A stretch of DNA of 64,000 bases from Actinomadura roseirufa (GTDB lineage Bacteria; Actinomycetota; Actinomycetes; Streptosporangiales; Streptosporangiaceae): positions 1-64,000 of the forward strand of contig NZ_CAACVB010000006.1 of NCBI RefSeq assembly GCF_900659635.1. The letters are read 5' to 3'. This document shows positions 23,299 through 31,647 of this stretch, piece after piece. Numbering within the stretch: position 1 is the stretch's first letter; each line of letters opens with the position of its first letter. A program made the translations under genes and the position numbers. Under the pieces are notes generated by a model, which was not told the origin of the DNA, searched no databases, and saw only the letters and a program-made list of their open reading frames with translations.

Positions 23299-24807
23299 GT
23301 GCGGGCAGTGAGGTTCATCGGTGTCGCCATGGCGGCGGCGCTGGCGATGTCCGGATGCAGCGGCGACGGCAAGGCCGAGCAGGCCGCGCCGTCACAGAGC
23401 GCACCCGCCGGGCTCGACGCGTTCTACTCCCAGCGGCCGGACTGGAAGTCCTGCGGCGGCGGGTTCCAGTGCGCCAAGGCGCAGGTCCCGCTCGACTACG
23501 CGAAGCCGTCCGGCGAGAAGCTCGGCCTGGCCCTCATCAGGCTCCCCGCCCAGGACGAGTCCCGCCGCATCGGCTCACTGTTCACCAACCCCGGCGGCCC
23601 CGGCGGCTCCGGTGTCGACTTCATCCGGCAGGCCGCCGGAAGCTTCGGCACCGACCTGCGCAAACGCTTCGACATCGTCGGCTTCGACCCGCGCGGCGTC
23701 GGCGCCAGCGACCCCGTCCGCTGCAACACCGGCCCCCAGCTCGACCGCTTCTTCGCCGCCGACTCGTCCCCCGACGACCAGCGCGAGGTCGACGCCTTCG
23801 CCGCCGAGAGCAAGGGCTTCGCCGTCAACTGCGGCGCCAAGGCCGCCACCGAACTGCCCCACGTCGGCACCGCCGACGCCGCCCGCGACATCGACGTCCT
23901 CCGCGCCGCCCTCGGCGACCGGAAGCTCACCTACTACGGCGCCTCCTACGGCACCTACCTCGGCGCCTTCTACGCCGAGCAGTTCCCCGCCAACGTCCGC
24001 GCCCTCGTCCTGGACGGCGCCGTCGACCCCAAGGAATCCTCCACCGGCCTCCTGGTCGAGCAGGCCAAGGGCTTCGAGACGGCCTTCCGCGCCTTCGCCG
24101 ACGACTGCGTCAAGTCCGGCCGCTGCCCCCTCGGCACGTCCACCGACGCCGCCCTCGCGAAACTGACGTCCTTCCTAGCGGAGACGGACCGGAAACCCCT
24201 CGCCAACACCCGCGACACCCGCCAGGTCACCGAGGCCCTAGCCGTCATGGGCATCGCCACCGCCCTCTACCTGAAGGAGTACTGGCCCCTCCTCCGCCAG
24301 GCCCTCACCCAGGCCATCCAGAAATCCGACGGCACGCTCCTGCTCTCCCTCGCCGACCAGATGGTCGAGCGCAAATCCGACGGCTCCTACAGCAACCAGA
24401 CCGACGCCAACATGGCCGTCAACTGCGTCGACAAGCCCAACCCGCCGTCCGCTCAGGAGTACGGCAAGGCCGCCGCCGAGGCCAAGAAGGTCGCCCCCCG
24501 CTTCGGCCCCTTTGTCGTCTGGGGCGGCCTCCCCTGCGTCTACTGGCCCGTCCAGACCAAGAAGCAGCCCGCCCCCATCACCGCCAAGGGCGCCGCCCCC
24601 ATCCTCGTCATCGGCACCCTCCGTGACCCCGCCACCCCCTACAAGTGGGCCCAGAGCCTCGCCTCACAGCTCTCCAGCGGCGTCCTCCTCACCCTCGACG
24701 GCGACGGCCACACCGCCTACCTCCAAGGCGACCCCTGCATCACCAAGGCCACCGACACCTACCTCGTCACCGCAGACCCCCCGAAACCCGGCACGGTCTG
24801 CCGCTGA
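23299..24807 (+). CDS. Secreted alpha/beta-hydrolase lipoprotein (tripeptidyl aminopeptidase-like)
   Basis: A 502-residue exported hydrolase. The lipoprotein signal peptide ends in the lipobox LAMSGC (Cys20), so it should be membrane-tethered. It belongs to the SlpD/Tap family of Streptomyces-type tripeptidyl aminopeptidases. It has the oxyanion loop NPGGPGGSG, the nucleophile Ser in GASYGTYLG, the acid Asp in GTLRDPATP and His in DGDGHTAY, plus a C-terminal TAP-like domain. GTG start. It removes N-terminal peptides from exported proteins. It lies just upstream of tRNA-Thr, an arrangement also known in Streptomyces. Confidence 0.92.
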   Translation: MRAVRFIGVAMAAALAMSGCSGDGKAEQAAPSQSAPAGLDAFYSQRPDWKSCGGGFQCAKAQVPLDYAKPSGEKLGLALIRLPAQDESRRIGSLFTNPGGPGGSGVDFIRQAAGSFGTDLRKRFDIVGFDPRGVGASDPVRCNTGPQLDRFFAADSSPDDQREVDAFAAESKGFAVNCGAKAATELPHVGTADAARDIDVLRAALGDRKLTYYGASYGTYLGAFYAEQFPANVRALVLDGAVDPKESSTGLLVEQAKGFETAFRAFADDCVKSGRCPLGTSTDAALAKLTSFLAETDRKPLANTRDTRQVTEALAVMGIATALYLKEYWPLLRQALTQAIQKSDGTLLLSLADQMVERKSDGSYSNQTDANMAVNCVDKPNPPSAQEYGKAAAEAKKVAPRFGPFVVWGGLPCVYWPVQTKKQPAPITAKGAAPILVIGTLRDPATPYKWAQSLASQLSSGVLLTLDGDGHTAYLQGDPCITKATDTYLVTADPPKPGTVCR

Positions 24808-24871
24808 AAACGGGTGCACACCCACCCTCCGAAACCCGGTAGACTGCTCCCGGCCGTGCCGAGCACGGCAA

Positions 24872-24944
24872 GCCGCCTTAGCTCAGTCGGCAGAGCGATT
24901 CACTCGTAATGAATAGGTCATCGGTTCGATTCCGATAGGCGGCT
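24872..24944 (+). tRNA. tRNA-Thr (anticodon CGT)
   Basis: A full cloverleaf: acceptor GCCGCCT/AGGCGGC with discriminator T, D-arm AGCTCAGTCGGCAGAGC, anticodon stem ATTCA/TGAAT around loop CTCGTAA (anticodon CGT) and T-arm GGTTCGATTCC. CCA is encoded at 24945-24947. Its 3' part is duplicated at 29907, showing it is an integration site. Confidence 0.96.
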
Positions 24945-24961
24945 CCACCTCAGAGGCCCCT
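24902..24961 (+). repeat. Attachment-site direct repeat, tRNA-proximal copy
   Basis: Sixty bases identical to 29907-29966: the 3' half of tRNA-Thr from the anticodon loop, through CCA, to CAGAGGCCCCT of the terminator. It marks the left end of an integrated segment of about 5 kb. Confidence 0.9.
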
Positions 24962-24982
24962 TCCGATCCCGGAAGGGGCCTC
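24953..24982 (+). terminator. Terminator after tRNA-Thr
   Basis: Perfect 12-bp stem GAGGCCCCTTCC/GGAAGGGGCCTC, loop GATCCC, followed by TTT. Confidence 0.88.
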
Positions 24983-25011
24983 TTTGCTAACAGGCTTGCT
25001 AACAGCGACCG

Positions 25012-25111
25012 TTATGCCGCTTCGCTCATGACCCGAGCGAACACGTCCGCCGCAGCCACCTCGGCCGACCTGACCACGTGCGCGTAGACCCGCAGCGTGA
25101 TCGCCGCCGAG
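25012..25111 (-). pseudogene. C-terminal remnant of tyrosine integrase 1
   Basis: The minus strand reads SAAITLRVYAHVVRSAEVAAADVFARVMSEAA then stop: the typical last helix of a phage integrase, with the Tyr nucleophile in VYAHV. Nothing upstream continues it. It ends 51 bases from the tRNA-proximal attachment repeat, where an element's integrase normally sits, so it is the stump of the recombinase that inserted this segment. Confidence 0.72.
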
Positions 25112-25699
25112 ATCACCGAGCTGGCCGGCCTCACCGGTCATGTGATCGAGTTGAGTAAAACGATCAACCTGGAGATCGACGAAGACGGCGGCGCCCACAT
25201 CGAATACCGCTTCGACCTGCTCAACCTCGGCGACCAGCCGCAGGCCCGCATGACCCGCGAAGTGTGGTTCGAGCACACGACGGGCCCGCTGGTCATCAAG
25301 CCGGTTCCCGACATCGATCGACGCGTCGCCATCCAGCGCATCCACGACACGACCAACCTGGCCAAGTTCGCCTTCCAGATTTCCCCGCCACTACGCCCGG
25401 GGGAGTGGGCCCGCGTCGGCTACGTCTGCGAACACGGCAAGTTCGACGTCAACCACTACTGGCGCGAGTCGATGCCCCGCTACTGCCGCCGCTACGAGAT
25501 CAACGTCCGGCAGCGCAACATCGACCTGGGAGGCTGCACGGCGACTGAGGAGCACCCGGACGGATCGGAGAACTCCGCCACTGACAGTCTGGTTTGGGAC
25601 ATTGACGGCAAGGACGCCATCATGTCCCTGACCCGGGATTACCTACGCCCGAACCAGGCCGTGACACTGCGCTGTGATGTGCTCCGTGGACCTGCGTGA
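25097..25699 (+). CDS. Hypothetical protein (200 aa), beta-rich
   Basis: No family recognised. From GTG 25097 the frame has 200 codons; GTG 25142 is an alternative, and the first start overlaps the integrase remnant on the other strand, so the later one may be real. The composition suggests an all-beta sandwich (INLEIDEDGGAHIEYRFDLLNLG, YVCEHGKFDVNHYWRESMPRYCRRYEINVRQRNI) with three Cys and no signal or membrane segment. It overlaps the start of the metallopeptidase gene by up to 26 bases, implying coupling. It could be a substrate or partner of that enzyme, but nothing in the sequence proves it. Confidence 0.6.
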   Translation: MIAAEITELAGLTGHVIELSKTINLEIDEDGGAHIEYRFDLLNLGDQPQARMTREVWFEHTTGPLVIKPVPDIDRRVAIQRIHDTTNLAKFAFQISPPLRPGEWARVGYVCEHGKFDVNHYWRESMPRYCRRYEINVRQRNIDLGGCTATEEHPDGSENSATDSLVWDIDGKDAIMSLTRDYLRPNQAVTLRCDVLRGPA

Positions 25700-26849
25700 C
25701 GAGATCGAACAGACGCTCCGGGCGTGGCATGCCTACGAGGTGAACCGCGGATCGGCGGCCGTCATCGACTTCGACTGCAACCCCACCGACACCGCGACCG
25801 AACCGGCGGACAGCCGTCTGACCGTCTACCTCCGTCTCCGCGAACTCCACACCCGCGCCGAGCGGGACGAGGCGACCCACCTGGTCTCCCGCCTCAATGC
25901 CGATATCGCCTACCTCGGTGCGCTACTCGGCGAACACCCGCCCTTCGCCGCCTACATCCGCGCCACTCAGGGATGCGGGGCGGCCGGGTGGCATGACGGG
26001 TACATCACCCAGCGCGGCGACCAAGCCCGTCAAGCACTGGCCAACCTCGGTGTCGAGTGGGGCCCGGACACGTCCCGCGATCTGCACACCATCGAGGGCC
26101 CGATCGAGACCGACGAAGCCCCCGACGCCATCCGCCAGGCCGCCGCCGACTACGAGGACGCGGTCCGGCAGGCCACCGGTAGCCAGGCCCCGTTCGAGCT
26201 GACGATCGAAACGGCCGACGTTGACGCCTACTGGGCGTACTGGCTGGACGGCGCCGGCCACCGGGTACGGCTCCGACTCAACCTCCGCCGAAGTGCCTTC
26301 ACCAAGGTTGCAGCCCGGCAATTCGCTCTGCACGAGGTTCTCGGCCACGGCCTCCAGGGCGCGAGCTGGACGGCACAGGCCGCCGCCGAAGACGTCCCCT
26401 GGGTACGGCTCTCTTCCGTCCACGCCCCGCAACAGGTACTCCTGGAGGGCTTGGCCCAAGCGCTACCGCTGTTCATCGCCCCCGATGACGAACTCTTGCT
26501 CACCCGCACCCGCTTAGACCACTACAGCCAACTCGTCCGCGGCGAACTTCACGTGGCTCTCAACCGTGGCGCCTCCATCGAAGAACTGGCCGACCACGCC
26601 CGGTTCCGCGCTCCATGGATCTCTGACGAGGCCATCTCCGACATCATCACCGATCGCGGAGCCAACCCCCAACTGCGCTCCTACCTCTGGGCCTACCCAG
26701 CCGGATGCGACTGGTTCGTCAACCTCGCCGAAGCAGACCAGGCCACCAAGACCACAGTCCTGCAAGCCGCCTACCAGGCCCCGCTAACCCCGACCGACCT
26801 GGCAGCACTCTGGCCGACGGGCCCCACCATCGGCGGCCAAGACACCTAA
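25686..26849 (+). CDS. Uncharacterised HExxxH zinc metallopeptidase-like protein, copy 1
   Basis: A 387-residue protein from GTG 25686, chosen because the paralog at 41870 also begins V-D-L-R; GTG 25674 and ATG 25677 are upstream alternatives. The motif LHEVLGHGLQ (His216-Glu-x3-His) is an HExxxH zinc site like that of DUF1704/MATCAP-type carboxypeptidases. A conserved VLLEGLAQALPLF about 40 residues on may supply a third ligand. Other fixed blocks shared with the paralog: RAWHAYE(V/L), VIDFDC-P, RTQGCG-AGW, ATGS-APFEL-IET, WLDGAG-RVRLRLNLR and YPAG-DWFV-LAEAD. No signal peptide. It sits inside the tRNA-bounded element. The enzymatic activity is inferred only from the motif. Confidence 0.72.
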   Translation: MDLRDEIEQTLRAWHAYEVNRGSAAVIDFDCNPTDTATEPADSRLTVYLRLRELHTRAERDEATHLVSRLNADIAYLGALLGEHPPFAAYIRATQGCGAAGWHDGYITQRGDQARQALANLGVEWGPDTSRDLHTIEGPIETDEAPDAIRQAAADYEDAVRQATGSQAPFELTIETADVDAYWAYWLDGAGHRVRLRLNLRRSAFTKVAARQFALHEVLGHGLQGASWTAQAAAEDVPWVRLSSVHAPQQVLLEGLAQALPLFIAPDDELLLTRTRLDHYSQLVRGELHVALNRGASIEELADHARFRAPWISDEAISDIITDRGANPQLRSYLWAYPAGCDWFVNLAEADQATKTTVLQAAYQAPLTPTDLAALWPTGPTIGGQDT

Positions 26850-27189
26850 GAATCAAGATCACCGGGAGCGGCAGAGCCCCGGATGAGAACTTTCTTTACG
26901 TCTTTAAAGGCGCCCGCTCCGCGGCCGCCGGGCCAGCCCGGGACGGCGGGCGTGCGGCCTCTCCGGGCCGGTCCCGCCGTCCCGCGCTGACCCTCCAGAG
27001 GCAGAGCCCAACCCAAGAGAGCGCGAACGTCCGCGCCTCCCTGAGATGCTGGGGACGTGCCCACCACCGAGGCCCGTCTTGATCGTTTCAGCGACACGCC
27101 GGGGTTTCGTGCACGACCAGAGGTTCGCTGCAAAAACGCGCCATGTACGGTCGCCTATGCACCACCTCGCCAGCGGCTTTACCATGGGG
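26850..27189. other. Intergenic region, probable CRISPR leader side
   Basis: 340 bases without a convincing gene. The CRISPR repeats read away from it and the degenerate repeats lie at the far end, so the leader/promoter would be expected here. No clear promoter elements or further repeats seen. Confidence 0.4.
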
Positions 27190-27613
27190 GTCCTCATCGC
27201 CCCTACGAGGGTTCGCAACATTTCGAAGACGGTGCGCTTCTGTCCGTCCTTCTCGGTCCTCATCGCCCCTACGAGGGTTCGCAACCCGCCGTCCGCGAGG
27301 AGTTCCAGTCCCATGAAGAGTGGTCCTCATCACCCCTGCGAGGGTTCGCAACGAACTTGAACTCGGCGATGCCGATCTCGTCCATTCCCGTCCTCATCGC
27401 CCCTACGAGGGTTCGCAACGCGTACTCAAGCGCCGTCCCACGCGCCCATCGGCGTCCTCATCGCCCTAGGAGGGTTCGCAACGTAATGCCCGTACCCGGT
27501 GTGCGGCGCGTCCTCCGACGTCCTCATCGCCTCTACGAGGGTTCGCAACACGCTATCTCGGACACCGACGATGCCCGGAACCTGTCCTCATCGCCCCTAC
27601 GAGGGTTCGCAAT
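27190..27613 (+). CRISPR. Orphan CRISPR array, 7 repeats and 6 spacers
   Basis: The 30-base repeat begins GTCCTCATCG, has a short dyad CCCT-ACG-AGGG and ends GGTTCGCAAC. Repeats: 27190-27219, 27256-27285, 27323-27352 (two changes), 27390-27419, 27454-27482 (29 bases, one deletion), 27520-27549 (one change), 27584-27613 (last base changed to T). Spacers are 36, 37, 37, 34, 37 and 34 bases and all differ. Degeneracy increases to the right, so the leader is on the left. The GCAAC 3' end resembles type I-B/III-style handles. No cas genes in the window. Confidence 0.95.
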
Positions 27614-27719
27614 ACGTCCTCAGAGAGGCGTGCCGTTGCCGTGGTCAGGTCCTCGTTCTCCGGCAGGGATCGCGAACCCAGGTCTGTGGCGAGCCGGAAG
27701 CCGCTTGAGCGTGCTCGAA

Positions 27720-29676
27720 CCAGGGGGCTGCGCAGCCTAATGCAGTTGTTTTTGTGGTCTTGGCCGTTGTCGGCCTGGATGGACACGGTGACGTGCCCGG
27801 GGCGCGCGATCGCGCGGACGGCGGTCAGGTGTGACGGTCGGTAGCGCGCGATCGTGTGTCCCGGGGCCAGGAGGGGTCTGGGGAGCCACGGGGTTCCCCA
27901 GTCGCACGCGCCCAGCCGACAGCGCCAGCCCCCGCGCTGCGAGAGATCACGGTGAGGGTGCGGTGGCCTTGAAGGCTTTGCCCGCGTTGCGGCGGGGCTT
28001 GTGTTTGTTGGAGGGGTTCCAGTTCCAGCGGCCGGTGTCGGCTTGCCCGCGGCTTGCGCGGATTCGCAGGACGGGCCATCGGGGCGGTTTCTTGATCGCG
28101 CGGGGGCACTGGCGGCCGGCGCGCGGCGGCAGCAGCCGCCGGCGGGCTTGCCGGGCGGTGTCGGCCACGGCCTCGGCAAGCTTGGCGGCGGTGGCGCCCA
28201 GGTGCGCGATCACGCTGCGGCGGATAATCCTGACGCAGGTCAGGTAGGGGATGCGGTCGGCGTCGACGACGGGTTCACTTGTGTGGACCGCGGCGTGGTG
28301 GGCGACCCGGCGGACAGCGTGATGCACCGCCAGAAAGGCCCACAGCTCCTGGCGGACACCGTCGGGAGTGCGCGAGCGCAGCGGACCGCCGGGGCCGAGG
28401 TGATTCTTGACCTCGTCGAAGGCGAGCTCGATCTCCCAGCGTTGCCGGTAGAGCGCGATCAGTTCCATGGTGGGGTGGCGTTCGTGGTCAAGCAGTGTGG
28501 TGCCCAGGTGTAACAGCGTCTTGCCGTCGTCGGTGGTGAAGGTGATGACGCGGAAGGTGATCTGCTCGGGCAACTCTCGGCCGTCGGCCTTGGCGCGCAG
28601 GCGGGTGCCCTTGCCCGGCCGAGAGACCGCCAGGCATGACCCGTCGGGGAGCTCCCTCATGGTGGTGCCCAGGTGATTGGACTGCAGCCGGGCCAGCAGG
28701 TTCGTGCCGGTCGCGGCGAAGGTGTCCACGAACTCGACCGACCAGAATCCTCGATCGACGATCACCAGGTCACCGGGACCGGCCGCAGCAGCGAGCGAGA
28801 AGGCCAGTGCGCGTTCGCCGTCGCGGTAGCCGCCGATCGCGGCGTCCAGCACGCCGTGCGTGCCGATCTCAGCGAGCACTACGGCCCTGACCTGTGGGAA
28901 CCCGAGCGGGGTGTGGTCTGTGGTGGACGGCCCGTCGAAGGCGGAGCCGTTGCTCATCGAGTCCGGCACGTCGAACTGTGTGCCGTCCAGCGCCAGCAGC
29001 CGCAGCCCGCGCCACCAGGCGCCGGGCGTGTCGTGTGTTGCCAGCGGCCCGGCGACCTCCCGGAACAGCGTCTCCATCACCTCGGTGCCCAGCCGAGCAC
29101 GGGCACGCGACAGCGACGACCTGTTGACGCGGGCTAATGCCCGGGTCCCCGAAATCCCACCGGTCAGCAGCTGGATGACCTCCTCATACGACTCGCGCGC
29201 GAACAGGCACAGGGCGAGCACGAAGTACACCACCAGCCGCGCCGGCAGCAGCCTGCGCCGACGCTCGGCCCGGTCGTGTTTGGCGATCACCACGTCGACC
29301 AGCTCGGACGTGAACACCGTCGTCAGAACCCCGAGCCGGACCCGCAGCCCAGCGGTTCCGGCACTCACGCTCGAAAACCCTCAGGCACAGAGCGGTCGCT
29401 ACCACGCGGTATCACCAACCCGTGACGATCACGGACACGGTTCGTGATCTCTCGCAGCGCGGGGGCTGGCGCTGTCGGCTGGGCGCGTGCGACTGGGGAA
29501 CCCCGTGGCTCCCCAGACCCCTCCTGGCCCCGGGACACACGATCGCGCGCTACCGACCGTCACGCCTGACCGCCGTTCGCGCGATCGTGCGCCCCGGCAC
29601 GTCACTGTGTCCATCCGGGCCGACGACAGCCAGGACCACCAAAAGCAACTGCATTGGCTGCGCCGGCCCCCTGGAC
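27720..29676 (-). mobile_element. IS4-type insertion element with about 230-bp inverted ends
   Basis: 27720-27951 and 29443-29676 are inverted copies of each other. The inner 120 or so bases are identical (from GACGGTCGGTAGCGCGC to GCTGCGAGAGATCACG) and the outer 110 are roughly 85-90% alike, ending in CCAGGGGGC...AATGCAGTT. The transposase gene fills the interior. Terminal repeats in the IS4 group are usually tens of bases, so this is exceptional. No clear target-site duplication was found. Confidence 0.75.
27947..29368 (-). CDS. IS4 family DDE transposase
   Basis: A 473-residue transposase. DDE residues: Asp128 in LLALDGTQFD, Asp205 in VIVDRGFWS and Glu314. The IS4 signature Y-x2-R-x3-E-x6-K is exact (Tyr307, Arg310, Glu314, Lys321 in YRQRWEIELAFDEVK). 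The N-terminal domain (FTSELVDVVIAKHDRAERRRRLLPARLVVYFVLAL) is typical of actinobacterial members. It appears intact, so the element may still be active. The stop codon lies inside the left inverted repeat. The ATG at 29368 is 75 bases inside the right repeat. Confidence 0.93.
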   Translation of the reverse strand: MSAGTAGLRVRLGVLTTVFTSELVDVVIAKHDRAERRRRLLPARLVVYFVLALCLFARESYEEVIQLLTGGISGTRALARVNRSSLSRARARLGTEVMETLFREVAGPLATHDTPGAWWRGLRLLALDGTQFDVPDSMSNGSAFDGPSTTDHTPLGFPQVRAVVLAEIGTHGVLDAAIGGYRDGERALAFSLAAAAGPGDLVIVDRGFWSVEFVDTFAATGTNLLARLQSNHLGTTMRELPDGSCLAVSRPGKGTRLRAKADGRELPEQITFRVITFTTDDGKTLLHLGTTLLDHERHPTMELIALYRQRWEIELAFDEVKNHLGPGGPLRSRTPDGVRQELWAFLAVHHAVRRVAHHAAVHTSEPVVDADRIPYLTCVRIIRRSVIAHLGATAAKLAEAVADTARQARRRLLPPRAGRQCPRAIKKPPRWPVLRIRASRGQADTGRWNWNPSNKHKPRRNAGKAFKATAPSP

Positions 29677-29906
29677 CCCGCGAGCCGGGGGGCTCATTCG
29701 CGCGAAGAACGGTCTGTCGCACATAGCGCGCCGTTCGTGCGAACGAACACCCCGGACCGAACAGCGCGGAGTGCTCAGGCTTGCTAACGCGGATGCTTAC
29801 GGCGGGTCTGGACGGGCCTGGACGAGGGGGGAACCCGGGGGCGTCCGCGAGGGCCGCCCTGCAGGTCAGCGGACAAATTTGGACGTCTTCGGATCTTGTC
29901 CGTGAG

Positions 29907-29966
29907 ACTCGTAATGAATAGGTCATCGGTTCGATTCCGATAGGCGGCTCCACCTCAGAGGCCCCT
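29907..29966 (+). repeat. Attachment-site direct repeat, distal copy
   Basis: An exact 60-base copy of 24902-24961, containing the 3' half of tRNA-Thr with no 5' half. It is the scar of site-specific integration into the tRNA gene. An integrase tail lies 52 bases beyond it. Confidence 0.9.
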
Positions 29967-29988
29967 CGCGATCGCTCGCGAGGGGCCT
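29959..29988 (+). terminator. Terminator at the distal attachment site
   Basis: Perfect 12-bp stem AGGCCCCTCGCG/CGCGAGGGGCCT, loop ATCGCT, followed by TCT. The distal arm differs from the terminator at 24953, as expected for DNA beyond the crossover. Confidence 0.8.
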
Positions 29989-30017
29989 TCTGCATGACTG
30001 ACTGACACAGTGCCTGA

Positions 30018-30300
30018 CTAGCCGCCCTCGTCGACGAGCGGGAACACGTCGTCCATCGCCTCGGCGCCGGCCAGCAGAGCGGGCCGGATCTGGTGCCAGT
30101 AGACCGTCTCGGTGACCTCCGTGCTCTTGTGGCGGACCGGCCGTGAGATGTCCTCAATCGGGACGTCGGCGTCCGACAGCACCGACACGAAGCTGCCGCA
30201 GCGTCGGCTCGTCCGCGTTGAGGTCTGTCTTCGCTCGGATGGACGAAACGACTGCAGCACGTTGTTGGCGTTCCGCTCAGTTCCGACCGCGGACGCGAAA
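30018..30300 (-). pseudogene. Degraded tyrosine integrase 2 (C-terminal part)
   Basis: The minus strand reads FVSVLSDADVPIEDISRPVRHKSTEVTETVYWHQIRPALLAGAEAMDDVF: the integrase C-terminus with the box II His (HKSTEVTETVY) and Tyr nucleophile. Just upstream the frame changes. LNADEPTLRQL, the text expected before the RHSF box, is readable only one frame over, and the catalytic Arg-His pair is lost. The stop is 52 bases from the distal attachment repeat. It is a second dead recombinase, unlike integrase 1 in sequence. Confidence 0.78.
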
Positions 30301-30399
30301 CCAGAGGGTGCTCCCGTCACGGCTGTCCCAGTTGCCTGGCGGTGCCCGCCTGCAGGTCCCCCGCCGAGCGCGACGCTAAGGTGTTTCGGGAGGTACTCC

Positions 30400-30879
30400 A
30401 TGACGTCTGCCGAGCCCCGCTCATCCCGACCGACCTTGCAGGGCTATGGCCGAGCGGACCGACTGCCGGTGGCCTTGGATGCCCTGTTCGTCTATGGGAC
30501 CCTCCGGTTCTCTGACGTCCTGCGTACCCTCATCGACCGCGTTCCCGACCGTGAGCCTGCAGCCGCCGAGGGGTGGCGCGTCGCCGCCCTCCCTGGACGG
30601 GTCTATCCCGGGCTGGTCATCGGTACCGCCACGGCCCATGGCTACCTGATGACCGGTCTTACCCGCGATGAGTGGCGCGTCCTGGACGCATTCGAGGGCC
30701 CGGTCTATGAACTCGTTCGCGTTGATCTGCGTGACGGACGCCACAGCTGGGCCTACGCCTGCATTCCCGGAACCGACGTCGACCCCGACGACTGGTCGGC
30801 CGAAGACTTCGACGCCCGGCATCTCGCCGCCTTCGTAGAACACTGCGCAGCCTGGCGCCGGCACTACGAAGCCAGTTGA
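30400..30879 (+). CDS. Gamma-glutamylcyclotransferase (AIG2-like) family protein
   Basis: A 159-residue cytosolic protein. The substrate-binding motif YGTLR (ALFVYGTLRFSD, near residue 30) and the catalytic-type Glu in LDAFEGPVYELVRV (about residue 107) are both present. The family cyclises gamma-glutamyl amines or removes gamma-glutamyl groups; the bacterial substrate is often unknown. ATG 30400 is chosen for its GGGAGG at 30388-30393. It lies just right of the decayed integrase and may be cargo of the older element. Confidence 0.85.
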   Translation: MTSAEPRSSRPTLQGYGRADRLPVALDALFVYGTLRFSDVLRTLIDRVPDREPAAAEGWRVAALPGRVYPGLVIGTATAHGYLMTGLTRDEWRVLDAFEGPVYELVRVDLRDGRHSWAYACIPGTDVDPDDWSAEDFDARHLAAFVEHCAAWRRHYEAS

Positions 30880-31001
30880 ACCTTTCAGGTCAGCCCGGGT
30901 AGCCGCCGTTGTCCAGGCCAGTAGATGGGTGAGATTAGGGCCCCAGGGCGTGATTGATGGATTCCCTAGAATCGTGAGGCTGCCTTGCGGGACGGTGAAC
31001 T

Positions 31002-31544
31002 CTACTCGTAGTCGTACTCGTCGTCGTTCATGAGGAGATCGTTGAAGCCGTACCTGCGCTCTTCCCCGTCCAGTTCGATCCGGCCTTCCTTCAGTACCGG
31101 CGCCAGCAGTTCAGGCAATCCGAGACCCGCCCAGTCGACGGTCACGGTGTACTCGGTATCTCTCAACAAGCGCTCGTCCGTGAGCACCCACATCCGCTCG
31201 TTACGGTTCCTCGGCTCCGCGCTGTTGAGATCCTCGGTGACCCACTGCATGTCAGAATCAGGCAGAGGTTCACCACCAAGGATCCAGCCTTCGTCGTCCC
31301 AACGGATCTCGGTTAGTCCGGGGATTTCCAGCCGAATGTGCGGATACAGGTCTCGGACCAGTGTGAGTTCGCCCTTCTGATATACGCGGATGTCCAGGTC
31401 GGCTGCGGGGCTGAGATTCCATCCCGTTCGTAGGACGTCATAGACCGCCTCGTGGATCTCCTCCAGGGAACCGGCCACTGTTAGATTTCCCCAGCCTCCA
31501 CCGCCTTGAAAGAATGAGTCCTCGAACACGTAGAAGCTGTGCAT
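31002..31544 (-). CDS. Hypothetical protein (180 aa)
   Basis: No family recognised. An acidic soluble protein of 180 residues from ATG 31544, which has GAGAGGA 8 bases upstream. The open frame runs to 31670, but that part overlaps a sequence resembling an IS end. Features: Trp/Gly-rich N-terminus (FFQGGGGWGNLTVAG), mixed alpha/beta pattern, strongly acidic C-terminus (MNDDEYDYE). Isolated accessory proteins of this size and charge are often toxin-immunity proteins, but no toxin is seen. Confidence 0.6.
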   Translation of the reverse strand: MHSFYVFEDSFFQGGGGWGNLTVAGSLEEIHEAVYDVLRTGWNLSPAADLDIRVYQKGELTLVRDLYPHIRLEIPGLTEIRWDDEGWILGGEPLPDSDMQWVTEDLNSAEPRNRNERMWVLTDERLLRDTEYTVTVDWAGLGLPELLAPVLKEGRIELDGEERRYGFNDLLMNDDEYDYE

Positions 31545-31647
31545 TTTGCCATCCTCTCGCAGAGCTTTGCCGTAGGCATCCAGCCTATAGAGCCGAGTCG
31601 CCTGGGGTTGGTCTTTCGTCCTCAAATCAGATGGTCGAGTCTTTTTG

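Noticed and set aside
27046-27740. Open frames across the CRISPR array with repeated peptides (VLIAPTRVRN, SSPLRGFA)
   Set aside because: The repeats are translation of CRISPR repeat units, not a protein repeat.
24872-29966. A second functional tRNA-Thr at the distal repeat
   Set aside because: Only the 3' half from the anticodon loop is present; there is no D-arm or 5' acceptor strand.
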